Below are positions 35,092 through 45,759 of a DNA stretch of 64,000 bases, one piece after another. The notes beneath the pieces were generated by a model, which searched no databases, was not told where the DNA came from, and worked only from the letters and a program-made list of their open reading frames with translations. The DNA comes from Malania oleifera (Eukaryota; Streptophyta; Magnoliopsida; Santalales; Ximeniaceae). The translations under genes were made by a program, and so were the position numbers. Location: contig NC_080420.1 of the NCBI RefSeq assembly GCF_029873635.1, positions 121,590,719-121,654,718 on the forward strand, written 5' to 3'. Each line of letters begins with the position of its first letter. Position 1 is the stretch's first letter.

Positions 35092-35808
35092 TTAGTATTG
35101 TATTAAATTTGACAAGAGAAAATTATTAATTTTGTATCTATTCACTCGCAATTTAAAGACTAAAATGTAATGATATATTAAGGTACCTATTTCTTAAATT
35201 TTATTTAAAAATAAATATATTTTATTTTATTTGGTTAATTTTAAATTAAAATTAAATTTTAAAAATGAATAAAATAATTATAGATGTATGAACTCAAATA
35301 TCGCTCTTTTATAATTAAATTGAGTTTTAATATCAAGTCACTTCAGTATAAAAAAATCGACTAAAATATATTTTGGCCAACGTGATGATATCTAAGTTGA
35401 TTCATTAGAATTGAAATAATTAACATTTTAAATGAATAATTAAACTAATTAAGTTTGAGGGAATCTAATGGGATGCCTCCTAAGATACACACACATAAAA
35501 TATTAATTATTATTAAATAAAAAATATTATTTATAATAATTATAAATAACTATAAAGTTATATATAATAAAATAATTTTTTCATAATTATAAATGATTAT
35601 AATAGAACCTATAATTATAGTAGTAAAATTATAATATATACTTATATAGTGACAACTATAGTTACAATATTAACTATAGTTGTTATTATAAAAATTGTAA
35701 AAGAAATTATAATTAGAGTAATGATAATGATAATTATAATTATTACGATGAAAATCATTATAGAAAAATTTATAAGAATTATAATTGTATACATTCCTCT
35801 TTGACACT
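35092..35808. other. Very AT-rich spacer
   Basis: Dominated by TAATTATAAT-type sequence; no gene or structured element recognised. It ends at the L1 target duplication (35809-35820). Confidence 0.6.
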
Positions 35809-35820
35809 AAAGAGTTGTTT

Positions 35821-36119
35821 TTGTTGGTCAAGAGGCATCATCAAGAAGCTTCAATCGCTCGAGATTGCGAGCCTCTGTCATCGGACCCGAACGGCGAATC
35901 TGAGAGAGGCAGCCTCCGATGAATCTGTGCCATAACTTTCCTCGTGAGCAAAGGGACCTCTTAGTGCCGCTGTCCTACTGCGAGCTTGCGCTTGTGACTG
36001 TTTCAGCCTTCAGCTTCACGATTTCACGCTTTTACAGCCTCGCGGCCCTCATTGCCTCAACTCAACAATCCCTATTTTTTCTCCTTGCGAAACTCTAGCT
36101 TTGAACGCGATGCGCCGAA
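35821..36119 (+). promoter_or_regulatory. L1 5' UTR / internal promoter region
   Basis: GC-rich sequence contrasting sharply with the AT-rich flank, beginning exactly after the 5' target duplication. Plant L1 5' UTRs serve as internal promoters; no specific box is identified. Confidence 0.5.
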
Positions 36120-37330
36120 GTGCCGATTTCCGAACCAAGGTTCCCGCCTACCATTCGCCAAAGTCGTCGAAGTCCACCCAAGCCATCGCCGCTCAACCCG
36201 TCGCTAGAGGGACAGGAGTCACCAGAATCCACCACCGTCGGCTGTAAGGTATGTATTCGTCCTCCTCCCCCTGAGACTGAGCTTCAGTTTTTGTTTGCTA
36301 GTTTTCTTTTCCAATTTTCAGCGTCATCAGCCCTTCCCTTTTGGCACCAAAGACATATAGCAAGAAATGCTGTGGAAAGACACTTTGGTAGCATTTTTGA
36401 GCATCTATGCTCCTACGGACCTAGGGTTTTGGTGGCGGCACTCGCCGGCCCTCTGGTGGATCCTCCACCAGTGGGGCCCCTTTCTAAAGGTGGTTCAGGA
36501 TCTTTGTCGTATGCCCATGTAGTATCATGTTCTTATGCTGTTAACCCGTCATATTCCTCTTTCAAACTAGCCATGAGATATCCCGTTAATTTAGATGGAG
36601 ATACTGGATTCATTTTCTCTGAGGCTGAGATGAACAAAGCGGCGGAAGATTTCTGGTTTGCATTAGTTTTGAAATTTTTACGCTCTAGGCCATCCATTGA
36701 TGTTATCTGTTTGAATATCATAAAGTCTTGGGGCCTTTCAGAAATCTCTTTTGTTAGTTTCATAGATGATTTTCTCATACTGGTTCAGATGAATAATGAA
36801 TGAGATTTTCTTCATGGATGGTCAAGTGAAGGAAGAATTTTGGTTGGGTTCCCTTTTCGTATTTTTCGTTGGATAAAAGGATTTCAATTTGAAGCAAGAA
36901 CCGTCCTTGGCCCCTTAATGGTTATTCCTGTTTGGTCTTCCGATGCACATGTACAGACCTAATTGTTTACAGATTCTAGCCACGAGGTTTGGTCAATATC
37001 TGAGAACTGACAATGCTACGCTTTACCGAACTAGGGCTACGGGTGCGAGAATGTGCATGGAGGTGTATTTATTGGCAGATTAGGTGGATGCTTTCCCGAT
37101 TGTTGTTTCTGCAAATCAGAAAGTTTGGCAGGAAGTGAGGTACGAAAAGTAAGGATTTTATTGTAAGAAATGTCATAGACAAGGGCATTCCAAGGTGGTA
37201 TGCCAAGTGGGTGAAAGGAAATAGAAATTTTGGGATAGACGTAAGGATACAGAAAATGCTAGACAAAAAAATCGACAAAAAGTTTGGCGTGTGAAACATT
37301 TGGATAAAGAGAAAGAAGTTTAGAGAGAAT
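36120..37330 (+). pseudogene. L1 ORF1 (DUF4283-like, CCHC zinc knuckle), degraded
   Basis: The first open stretch, 36120-36803, has a proline-rich N-terminus and an AEDFWFALVLKFL/RPSID segment that begins the DUF4283-like RNA-binding region. FPFRIFRWIKGFQFEA and the following strand-like segments continue after a stop at 36801. The nucleic-acid-binding knuckle CKKCHRQGHSKVVC (C-X2-C-X4-H-X4-C) is encoded at 37162-37203. In-frame stops and at least one frame change interrupt it. ORF1 proteins bind the element RNA as part of the retrotransposition particle. Confidence 0.75.
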
Positions 37331-37419
37331 TGATAGTTCCATGCATTGTTCAAGAACCTTTAGAGGTGGATTATGTTCAAAAGGGTGCAACGACATCACA
37401 AATTTTGCCATTGATGTAT

Positions 37420-37534
37420 TCGCACAAAAATTCAAAAAATCTAGAAAACCAGCCCATTGCAACATCAAATTTAAGTTGAAGGATATTAATGTTGCAATGG
37501 GTTGGTTTTCTAAATTTTTTGAATTTTTGTGCGA
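37420..37534. repeat. 46-bp inverted repeat with 23-bp loop (hairpin) in L1
   Basis: Left arm 37420-37465 and right arm 37489-37534 are reverse complements at 44 of 46 positions; loop 37466-37488. In plus-strand RNA one of the two exceptions is a G-U wobble. It lies at the end of ORF1 and just before the truncated endonuclease. It probably arose as a local inverted duplication. Confidence 0.95.
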
Positions 37535-40500
37535 TTACATTAGTGGGGGTGGGGGGTAAACTTTGGATGTTTTGAGAAGTGGAAGTGTACTTTGAGTTAC
37601 AACATATGTCTGATCAAGTTATTTCAGGTATTTTTAGTTTTGCGGACCATAATTTCTTGGCTTCATTTGTTTATGCTAAATGTCGTCAAACAGATCGTCG
37701 AGAATTTTGGAACGATTTGGAGGTTGTAAAGAGGGATGATTTACCTTGGTTAGTGCGGGAGATTTTAATATCATCCATTTAGATTCAGAACGTATTGGTG
37801 GTCTTATAAGACCGTTATCAACTATGGAGGAATTTAATACTTGTTTGGACAACTGTGGTCTTATGGATTTAGTTGTTTCTAGCAGCAACATGTCTTGGTG
37901 TAATGGTCACAATGGACATTCTCGGAGTTGGGCAAAATTGGATAGGGTCCTCTATAATTTGACTTTTCTCCAATCTTTGGCAAATATTTATTTTGAGTAT
38001 GGAAATAGGAGGACTTCAGATCATAAACCATTGATTATTTGGTTTCATAGAGATTTGCATAGGTATGGTCCTTCTCCCTTCAGGTATCAAAATATGTCGA
38101 GAACTCATCTGTCTTTTAAGTCTTGTGTGGAGGAAGCTTGGAGGGAGGAATTCCTTGGCACGAGTTTTGTTAGACTTGCCGATAAATTGAAGCATACGAA
38201 AGTTACAATCCGAAACTGGAACAAGCAGGTATTTGGACATGTGCATCAGAACATTAAAAAAATGGAGGAAAGTATGGAGGTTCTAGAGGCTCAGCTTCAG
38301 GAAGGGTATTTGCTAGAAATTGAGGAAAATTTCTTCCTTTCTAAACTCGAGTTGGGAGCATAGGAAAAGAGGGAGGAGATTCATATTTCTCAGCAAGCCA
38401 AAAAGAAGTGGTTGGAGGCAGGTGATAATACAAAGTTCTTTCATGCTTTTGTGAACTAAAAGAGGAAGAAGGCTATGATTCATTCATTGAAGCTTCCGAA
38501 TGGAGAAGTATTGGATTCTATGGAGGTTGTTCATGAGGGTTCCGTAAGGTATTTTAAAACTTTCTTAACAGGTGTAGGACCCAGTCGAACAACTTACCTT
38601 GATGATATTATATCTCCTATGATTTCTAAAGAGGAGAATATTGCTCTCTGTTGTGCGCCTGGAGGTAAGGGATGCTATTCTTTCTATCCCGAGAAATGGT
38701 AGCCCAGGTCCGGATGGTTTTGGTTCGGATTTTTTCCATGATTATTGGGATATTGTAAAAGAAGAGGTGATCAATGTAGCTAAAGATTTTTTTTGTTAGG
38801 TCTCCTCTTCTTAGATTTTATTCTGCATCTTACATTGTTCTAATCCCAAAAGTTCAGAATCCCCAGAGTTTTGACAAGTTCAGGCCTATTAGTCTTTGCA
38901 GTGTTATTTACAAATTTTTTTCAAAAATTATTGTTGCAAGGATGACAGGTTTATTGTCTTCTTTGATTTCTCCGGAGTAGGGAGCTTTCATTCCTGGTAG
39001 AAGTATATTTGAAAATATTACATTGGCACAAGAAATGGTTCATTCACTGTATAAGAAGTCTAATGGAGGAAATGTAATGATCAAAGTTGACATGGCTAAG
39101 ACATATGATAGGGTCGATTGAGATTTTTTAAACTTGGTTCTAAAAAGCTTTGATTTCTCCAAAAGATTTTGTGGTTTAGTGGCGGAATGTGTTTCCTCTC
39201 CTTGGTTTTCCATTATGATGAATGACACTTATAAATGTTTCTTTAAACCTTCTCGAGGGCTTCACCAAGGAGGCCATCTATCTCCTAATCTGTTTATTAT
39301 TTTACAGGAAGTTCTTTTTCAGCTTTTAAAGAAAAAATTTATGGAGAACAAGATAGGGGCTTGCTATCATCCTCGTGGGGCGCCTTTGGTATCTCATCTA
39401 CTTTATGCTGATGACATTCTTATTTTTTCCGATGGTAAGAGAAGTTCCATTCGAATTCTTATCAATACTCTTAAGAAATATGAGGATTAGTATGGTTAAA
39501 TGATAAATAAAGACAAGTCAAGTATTTTTCTGTCAAAGAGAATTGCTTATGCTCGGAAGCAATCCTTGTTAAGGATGAATGGCTTTGCGGAAGGAGGGTT
39601 CCCTACTACATACTTGGGTGTTCCTTTGGTATCGGGTCATCTTACGGCCTGTATTTTACAGCCTCTAGTTGCTAAATTGAGGAAAAAATAGCGGGTTGGA
39701 AATTTAAGTTTTTATCTCAAGGGGGTTGCTTAACTTTAATTAAGCATGTATTATATTCAATGACATTTCATCAATTGACAGTAATTGACATTCCTAATAT
39801 TGTCTTCACAAAGATAAATTCTCTGTTATCGAATTTTTTTGGAGTGGAGTAAATAATAAAAGGAAAAGGAAATGGTGTTCCTGGCCTAATATATGTAAGT
39901 CTGTTTGTGAGGGTGGTTTGGGCATTAGGGATTTTGAGAATGTAAAAAAATCATTGCATATGAAGTTTGTGTGGAGATTGTTAACTATGGATAATCTGTG
40001 GACTCAATTCTTTAAAGCTAGGTATTTGAATAATAAACACCACTTGAGAGAAATGAAGCCAGGTAAAGGAACCAGATTTTGAAGATCGATTGCACGTGTG
40101 ATACCTGAAGTATTAGTGCATGTTTGTGTTCATATTAAAGAAGGGTGGTTAGCCTCCAGTCCCCTTTGTGCTAAAGTTTAGCAAATCAGAAACCATAAGC
40201 TACAAACACGAGATTGTTGGGATAGAGATGGGTGGAATGTTGATTTATTAGTGGATCTGTTGGGTGAAGAATAGACTGATTAAGTAATGAACTCTACTAT
40301 TTCTTGCAAGGAGGGTTCAAATACAATAATTTGGGAACCTTCAACAGATGGGAAATTTACCACGGCAAGTGCTTGGAAAATTATAAGGGAGCGTAAAGAG
40401 GAATTCTTAGTTTCAAAATGGATCTGGCATCCTATGTTGCCAAAATGGGTATCAATTTATATGTGGAAGTCTTGGTTCGCTTGTCATCTGGTTGATACTC

Positions 40501-41214
40501 ATATTCAAGAAGTTGGGATTGTTGTTCAAATGTCAAGATTGAATCTCTAGACTATGTGTTTTGCACGGCATCTTTTGCTCAGGAGGTATGAAAACAAGCA
40601 ACAGTGGTGTTAGGTGTTAGTTGTATGGCAACGAATACATGGAAAGCCAGAGTTAATTTCTGATTTAGTTGTGCAAAACGGGCCTCACAATTAGGAATTT
40701 TGGTAGGTCTCATACCTAGTCTCATTATTTGGAGACTTTGGACTCGTCGATGTAGAGCCAGGATGGAATCAATTCATGATTCAGTGAGAACTGTGTGACT
40801 TGATATTAAATATTGGATAAGATCCATTTCGGACAAGTTAACTAAATGTGCACCTGCTTCTTGCACAGATATTGCAGTCCTTCGTGCTTTGGATATTCAA
40901 GTAAAAAATATGAGGGCTTATCTTCCTCATGTAATCAGATGGTGTAAAACTGGGATAAGTTGGGTTAAGTTGAATATGGATGGAAGTTGTAGAGGTAACC
41001 TAGGTAATTGTGGTGGTGGAGGCGTGATAAGAGATGAAAGAGGATTATTTAAAGCAGCTTTTTCCTCATTACTGAGTTATGGAACCAATAATATTGTAAC
41101 GACCCGAATTTAAAAGGAAATTTAAATAATAAGAAAAGGGAAATGGAAATCGGAAACAGAAGGAAGCCGTAGAGGGGGCTCGTCGGGAGAGAAAAACAAA
41201 AAGGGGGAGTTTCA

Positions 41215-41407
41215 AGGCTTTGTCGACGAATCCCCTGTATTCATCGACGAAGGCTATTGAAAATTTGTCGACAAACACAGGGGCTCGTCGACGAGAAAAT
41301 ACCAAGAGGGGGGGTCCGAGGTAGCCTGAATTTCGTCGACGAATACAAGAACTCGTCGACGAAATTTGTGAAGGACTCGTTGATGAAATCCTGTTTTATA
41401 TATATAC
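41215..41407 (+). promoter_or_regulatory. LTR-A promoter: TCGTCGACGA cluster plus TATA box
   Basis: Seven near-copies of TCGTCGACGA lie in about 180 bp, at least three of them perfect, alternating with CCTGTATTC or CACAGGG-like text. They are followed at once by TTATATATATA and then the TC tract at 41440-41490, which may serve as a pyrimidine patch near the start site. Promoter function is inferred from layout. Confidence 0.6.
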
Positions 41408-41436
41408 GAAAATCCGGAAGAAATGTTTTTTTTAAG

Positions 41437-41439
<3 letters not shown>

Positions 41440-41490
<51 letters not shown>
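41440..41490. repeat. (TC)25 microsatellite in LTR-A copy 4
   Basis: A pure TC run about 35 bp downstream of the TATA box, in the same place as the 2840-2887 tract of copy 1. Confidence 0.95.
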
Positions 41491-41492
<2 letters not shown>

Positions 41493-42216
41493 GGTTCTCT
41501 CTCCCTTCTCTCTACGTTTTCGGCCCCACCAGTCATTAGATCGACGATCCAAAGCTACCACGACGATCCTGGCGGAGTTCTCCACATGTCTGCTAGGGCG
41601 GATCGTTAAGGAAGTGAAGTTGGATTCCATCCCAAATCCAAGGTAAGCCTTTTTACTCAATTTTTGGATTTGTGATAGTTGAGAAAAGTGTTTTATTCGT
41701 TAAAATACTGAAGTTTAATACTAGGGGTTTTTCGTTTCCAGAAGTGTTGGTTGGAAATGTTGGGAATCATCCCTAAGTTGAGGGGAGGCTTTTAAGCCAA
41801 ATTTGACTTAATGGCAGTTATAAGAAATGTTATACACGTTGAAATACTAGAGTTTAATTCTGTGAGTTTTCATTTTCAGGGTGTTGATTTAGGAACCCTG
41901 CGGGGGGCAAGGAAGATTTTCTTAGGGGCTATTCAGGAATCAGGTAAGGGGATAACCTAAGCTAATTCTTTTTGTAATATGTATGTATATATTTATGACA
42001 CTCGTTTTCAGGAAAAATACATATGTTTATGTATATGTTTTATACTTGAGAAAACCCTGTTGAAAATAATGATATGTTGTATACGTGGAAAACTGGTTTA
42101 GTGTGGCATGAGTAGTAATGATTGTGACATACTGTTGTTTTGGGAATGTGGTGATATCGTTATTATGATGGGAAAACCGGCTTATGGGACAAGATTTTTA
42201 TGATGAGATTTTGTGT

Positions 42217-42405
42217 GATTTGCCGGCGTATGGGCCGTGCCATGTGATGTGAGTTGCCAACGTACGGGCCGTGCTATGTGATGAGATTTGCCGGCGTACG
42301 GGCCGAGCTATGTGATGTGATTTGCCAGCGTACGGGCTGTGCTATGTGTAGCTGGTGTACGGGCCGAGCTACGATATAATGTGTAATACCGGCGTACGGG
42401 CCGAT
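42217..42405 (+). repeat. 34-bp minisatellite, six units, in LTR-A copy 4
   Basis: TGCCGGCGTACGGGCCG-type cores begin near 42221, 42254, 42289, 42323, 42351 and 42388. Homologous to the array in copy 2. Confidence 0.88.
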
Positions 42406-44048
42406 GATTTTCATGATACACTTATATATGTAAAATGATATGATTAATGTGAAAATGAAAGATATGATATATCTTTGTATCACAATTTCAGTATATGTAT
42501 ATGTTATCAGAATCTGGTTGGCTTGGTTTTGACTAGCACTTGCACGGTACCGTTGCTTTGTGTCCATGGTCTTCGTGATCATGATATCTGTGTTAACGCT
42601 GCTGTACGGAGTGGTGTGAGATTGGATGATCGATGTGGTTATTTTCAAGAAGTGTGCTGTTATCGCCTCTAGTGTACGGACCAGTTTGGGTAGACCCATC
42701 GGACCTACAGACTAGACTATCGACTTGACAGTGGTCGGCCAACCATTGTCTCGCCTTCGAGCCACACAACCCAGTCATGTGGGGGTAATACATAACAACA
42801 GCCAGCTAACCTACCAGGATGTTTTTATGTTATTATTATGATATGAGATGAGTTATGTTATGAAATGCAGTATGTTCTGCCATGATTTTGATATAGGTAT
42901 GTTTTCCCAGATTTGTTAAACAGTATTGGATATGATATGTATGTCATATGTAGAACACGGATTACTCATGTTGCCACACACTAGTATTAGTTTATTTCCC
43001 TTACTGAGAGGTGTCTCACCCCTAAATTTCATACATTTTTTAGGAGCCCCTGGTAGGAGAGCGGGAAAGGCCCTGCTGAAATAGATCAGTTGTTTACCCT
43101 CTTTGGAAGGGTAAGTTTTGGTAGGGACAGTTAGGTTTTTGTGGGAATTGTCCCTAGATTTCATTTTTGGGATGTATATATATACTGAGAGTTGGTGTTT
43201 ATAGTACTCTGGTATGTTTTGGGCACATTATGTTGAGTTGTATATAATTTTATAATTTCTGCTGCGTAAGCTTCTGCTGTATGTTTTATTATATCCCTGG
43301 TACCCACGAGTCTAGGTGGATGGTGACCTGCTGAGCTGGATTGTGGGATATGCAGTAATGATCTTATAATGTTGATAATATAATGTTAAAAAAAAAATAT
43401 GTGAAAAATGAGCAGGTCGTGACAAATATGGCCGAATTGAAAGCAATTATTATAGGGATTAATCTATGTAAAGATATCGGATTTGATCAAGTGGAGATTG
43501 TCTATGACTCTACTTTGTTGGTTCAGTGGATTAATTATGGGAAGTGTTCGGCTTGGAACTTATTGGAATTGTGGGAAGAGCTTGTGTTAGTATTGAGAGA
43601 CATACATTACAAAGTGGAACATGTTTACAGAGAGGCAAATCAAAGTGCGGATTTCTTTGCCAAGTAGGGTGAATCTGGTATATCTAAATCATATACAACA
43701 AGTCAAGGGAATGATTTGTTTGGATTTGTTGAGATTTCCTTCCTTGCGCTCGTGATGCTTTATGTTGGTTTTTGTGAAGATTGTAATGGATGATTTATTT
43801 CTTGAGATCTTGAGGAGTTTTGTTTGTTTTCCACTTATAGTTGTTTAGTTCTTATTTTTTGTTTGGTTGTTGGTCATGAGTTTATTGGTTTTAAATAAGT
43901 TGGTTAAGTCAGTTTTACATTCTTGGAATTTGATTTTGTTATCCTTAAGACTCAAAGTTGGAACCACGGTTTTCCTCCATCATAAGTGACGGATTTTCTA
44001 ATAAAAAAAGGAGGTAACACCCTCTTTTACCAAAAAAAAAAAAAAAAA

Positions 44049-44230
44049 GAGTTGTTTGGTTCTTTATTAAAAACTTGTGAAAGTAAAAATTGAAGATTAC
44101 AAATAAAATAAAAAGTTGAAACCAATAACTTGTTTGTTTATAAAAGAAAAATAGATTAAAATTTTGATTGAACGAATAATAATTTTTTCCCTTGAACCAA
44201 ATAACAACTAATTATGAATTTTCTTAACAT
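44049..44230. repeat. MITE-like interspersed repeat, copy 2 (L1 target site)
   Basis: GAGTTGTTTGGTTC starts an A-rich block ending near CCAAATAACAACTA, related to 28685-28876. The L1 integrated at its left end, so GAGTTGTTT was duplicated. Confidence 0.45.
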
Positions 44231-44605
44231 TTAGCTTGGAAAAATAAGGTTAAACTCACGAGTTAAAATTATTCAATTATTTTGTTTGTTACGATATAAA
44301 TTAGCCATGAATTTTTATTACATTAGTGTCGATCACCATACTTCATAATTAATTATTTCAATTCAATTTAATTCAATCCAATTCAACAATAAGTTGTATG
44401 CACCTTATGTAGAAAACATATTACATTAAATAATCAAATTAAATCATATGCATTTACCTGTTCACTATTTTCCTGAAAATCTTTTTCATGCCCCTCTCAA
44501 TATTTCATTATGCTAATTCTAGTGAATTACTTTAACTCTACGTTTAGAGAGGATTTGAATTTATATTTGTATTGAACTTGAATAAAATGTAATACAAAAT
44601 ATTTA

Positions 44606-45744
44606 GAGGAAGGTTTCGGTGGAGGTAGGTGTACCTTTCCTTAGGCAATAAAGTTGGAAAGAAAAAGTCCAAATGCGGTTTAATTGAGCTTCCAGATATT
44701 CTTAATTGAGATCATTGATGGGTTTGATTCCTTATTTAGTAGTTTGGAGGTTGTGGAGAAGGAGATATGCGGTTAGAATGGAGGGAAAATTGGAAAGTAG
44801 TACAGATGTGTGGCTGTTCATTAAGTATTGGGTGGAAGTTTTAAGCAAGAACATGATAGGAATGACTCAGTTAAAAGATGCTGATGTTCGGATTTTGCAG
44901 AATCTGGAAGTGCAAATTATGAATAAAAGAATTAAAACTATGTAATGTGTGAGATGGCTAAAGCCGAGGCAAGGAAGGTTGAAACTAAATTTGGACAGGA
45001 GCAACTTGGATAACTCAGGGCTGGCGGGTGGTGGTGACATCCTTAGAGACCATACATGTTCTTTTGTTTTTGATTTTTCAAAATATTTTGATTCTTATTC
45101 AAATATTGAAACTGAATTAAGAGCTATGTTTGAGGGAATAAAGATTTGCAAATATTTGGGTCATATCAGTATTGATATTGAATGTGATTTGAATATTGTA
45201 GTAAATTGGATAAGATCTAGTAAGTGCTCCTTGTGATATTTGTGAGATTTTTGGGAGCAACTTATTAGTTTATTGGAGGGAGTAGGCTTTTCGATAAATC
45301 ATTGAAATAGAGAAGAGAACAAAATGGCAAATGCTGTGGCTCAACAAGGTGCTATGGGGAGGAATAGTTTGTTTACAAATAACAGTTAACTTCCTAAAGT
45401 TATCAATAGTTTGTATAAACTGAAGAAAATGGATACGACTTTTATAAAGTATGTTTAGCTAATTTCCTGTTAATATTGGTTTATGCTTATATGAGATTTT
45501 TTTTTTCTTTTATTTATTTTGTTGCGTGAAATTTGTTTTGTAGTTCCTTATTTTCTTTTGTTTGGACTTATAGCTCTATTTTGACTGGATGTTGGTGTTG
45601 TTTATTTTTTGGAAGACCTTTAAATCTATTGCTATCTCCCATTACTTGTTTTGTAACAACAGGATTCTATCACCAAAAGTAAAGGTTTATCAATAAATAA
45701 ATAGAGGTACCACCCTTCTTCTTTTTTTTTTAAAAGAAAATAAT
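44606..45744 (+). mobile_element. Second L1 LINE, 5' truncated
   Basis: Flanked by AATACAAAATATTTA (44591-44605) and AATACAGAATATTTA (45745-45759), a 15-bp target duplication with one difference. Frames at 44706-44945 and 44949-45236 carry the link and RNase H region of ORF2 (LKLNLDRSN, GGGDILRDH, ETELRAMFEGIKICK, REENKMANAVAQ). The 3' end AGGTACCACCCTTC matches the first L1's AGGTAACACCCTC. About 1.1 kb of an original of about 6 kb; stops interrupt it. Confidence 0.88.
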
Positions 45745-45759
45745 AATACAGAATATTTA

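Larger units (their letters stand above)
41095..43424 (+). mobile_element. LTR-A copy 4: solo LTR in L1 RNase H, perfect target duplication
   Basis: A 2330-bp insertion, TGTAACGACCCG...GGTCGTGACA, flanked by AATAT on both sides (41090-41094 and 43425-43429). It is the most complete plus-strand LTR-A. In order it has the palindrome cluster (41215-41395), TATA box (about 41398-41406), TC tract, donor/acceptor-like sites, 34-bp minisatellite and 3' end. No internal region is present, so it is a solo LTR. It is younger than the L1 it splits. Confidence 0.93.
37579..43667 (+). pseudogene. L1 ORF2: endonuclease, reverse transcriptase, RNase H, degraded and split
   Basis: The endonuclease shows AGDFNII (about 37755), WAKLDRVL and TSDHKPLI, but its first part is missing. 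The reverse transcriptase shows GSPGPDGFG (38700), DKFRPISLCSVIYK, VDMAKTYDRVDW, SRGLHQGGHLSPNLF and the catalytic YADD at 39404-39415. A zf-RVT-like stretch follows (FTTASAWKI, WIWHPMLPKWVSIYMWKSW). RNase H runs from VKLNMDGSCRGN (40965) to TNNI, is interrupted by LTR-A at 41095-43424, and resumes with MAELKAIIIGINL and EHVYREANQSADFFAK. Frameshifts (for example near 37745) and stops occur throughout. Confidence 0.88.
35821..44045 (+). mobile_element. L1-type LINE, almost full length, with target duplications and poly(A)
   Basis: A non-LTR retrotransposon flanked by AAAGAGTTGTTT on both sides (35809-35820 and 44046-44057), ending in a poly(A) tract (about 44030-44048). It has a GC-rich 5' UTR, ORF1 with a CCHC knuckle, and ORF2 with endonuclease, reverse transcriptase, zf-RVT-like and RNase H parts. 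Without the LTR-A insertion (41095-43424 plus 5 bp) it is about 5.9 kb, a normal plant L1 length. Both ORFs carry stops and frameshifts, and the N-terminal endonuclease segment is missing, so it is inactive. Confidence 0.92.

Noticed and set aside
36533-36778. Minus-strand ORF over L1 ORF1
   Set aside because: Antisense shadow of the ORF1 frame with no independent support.
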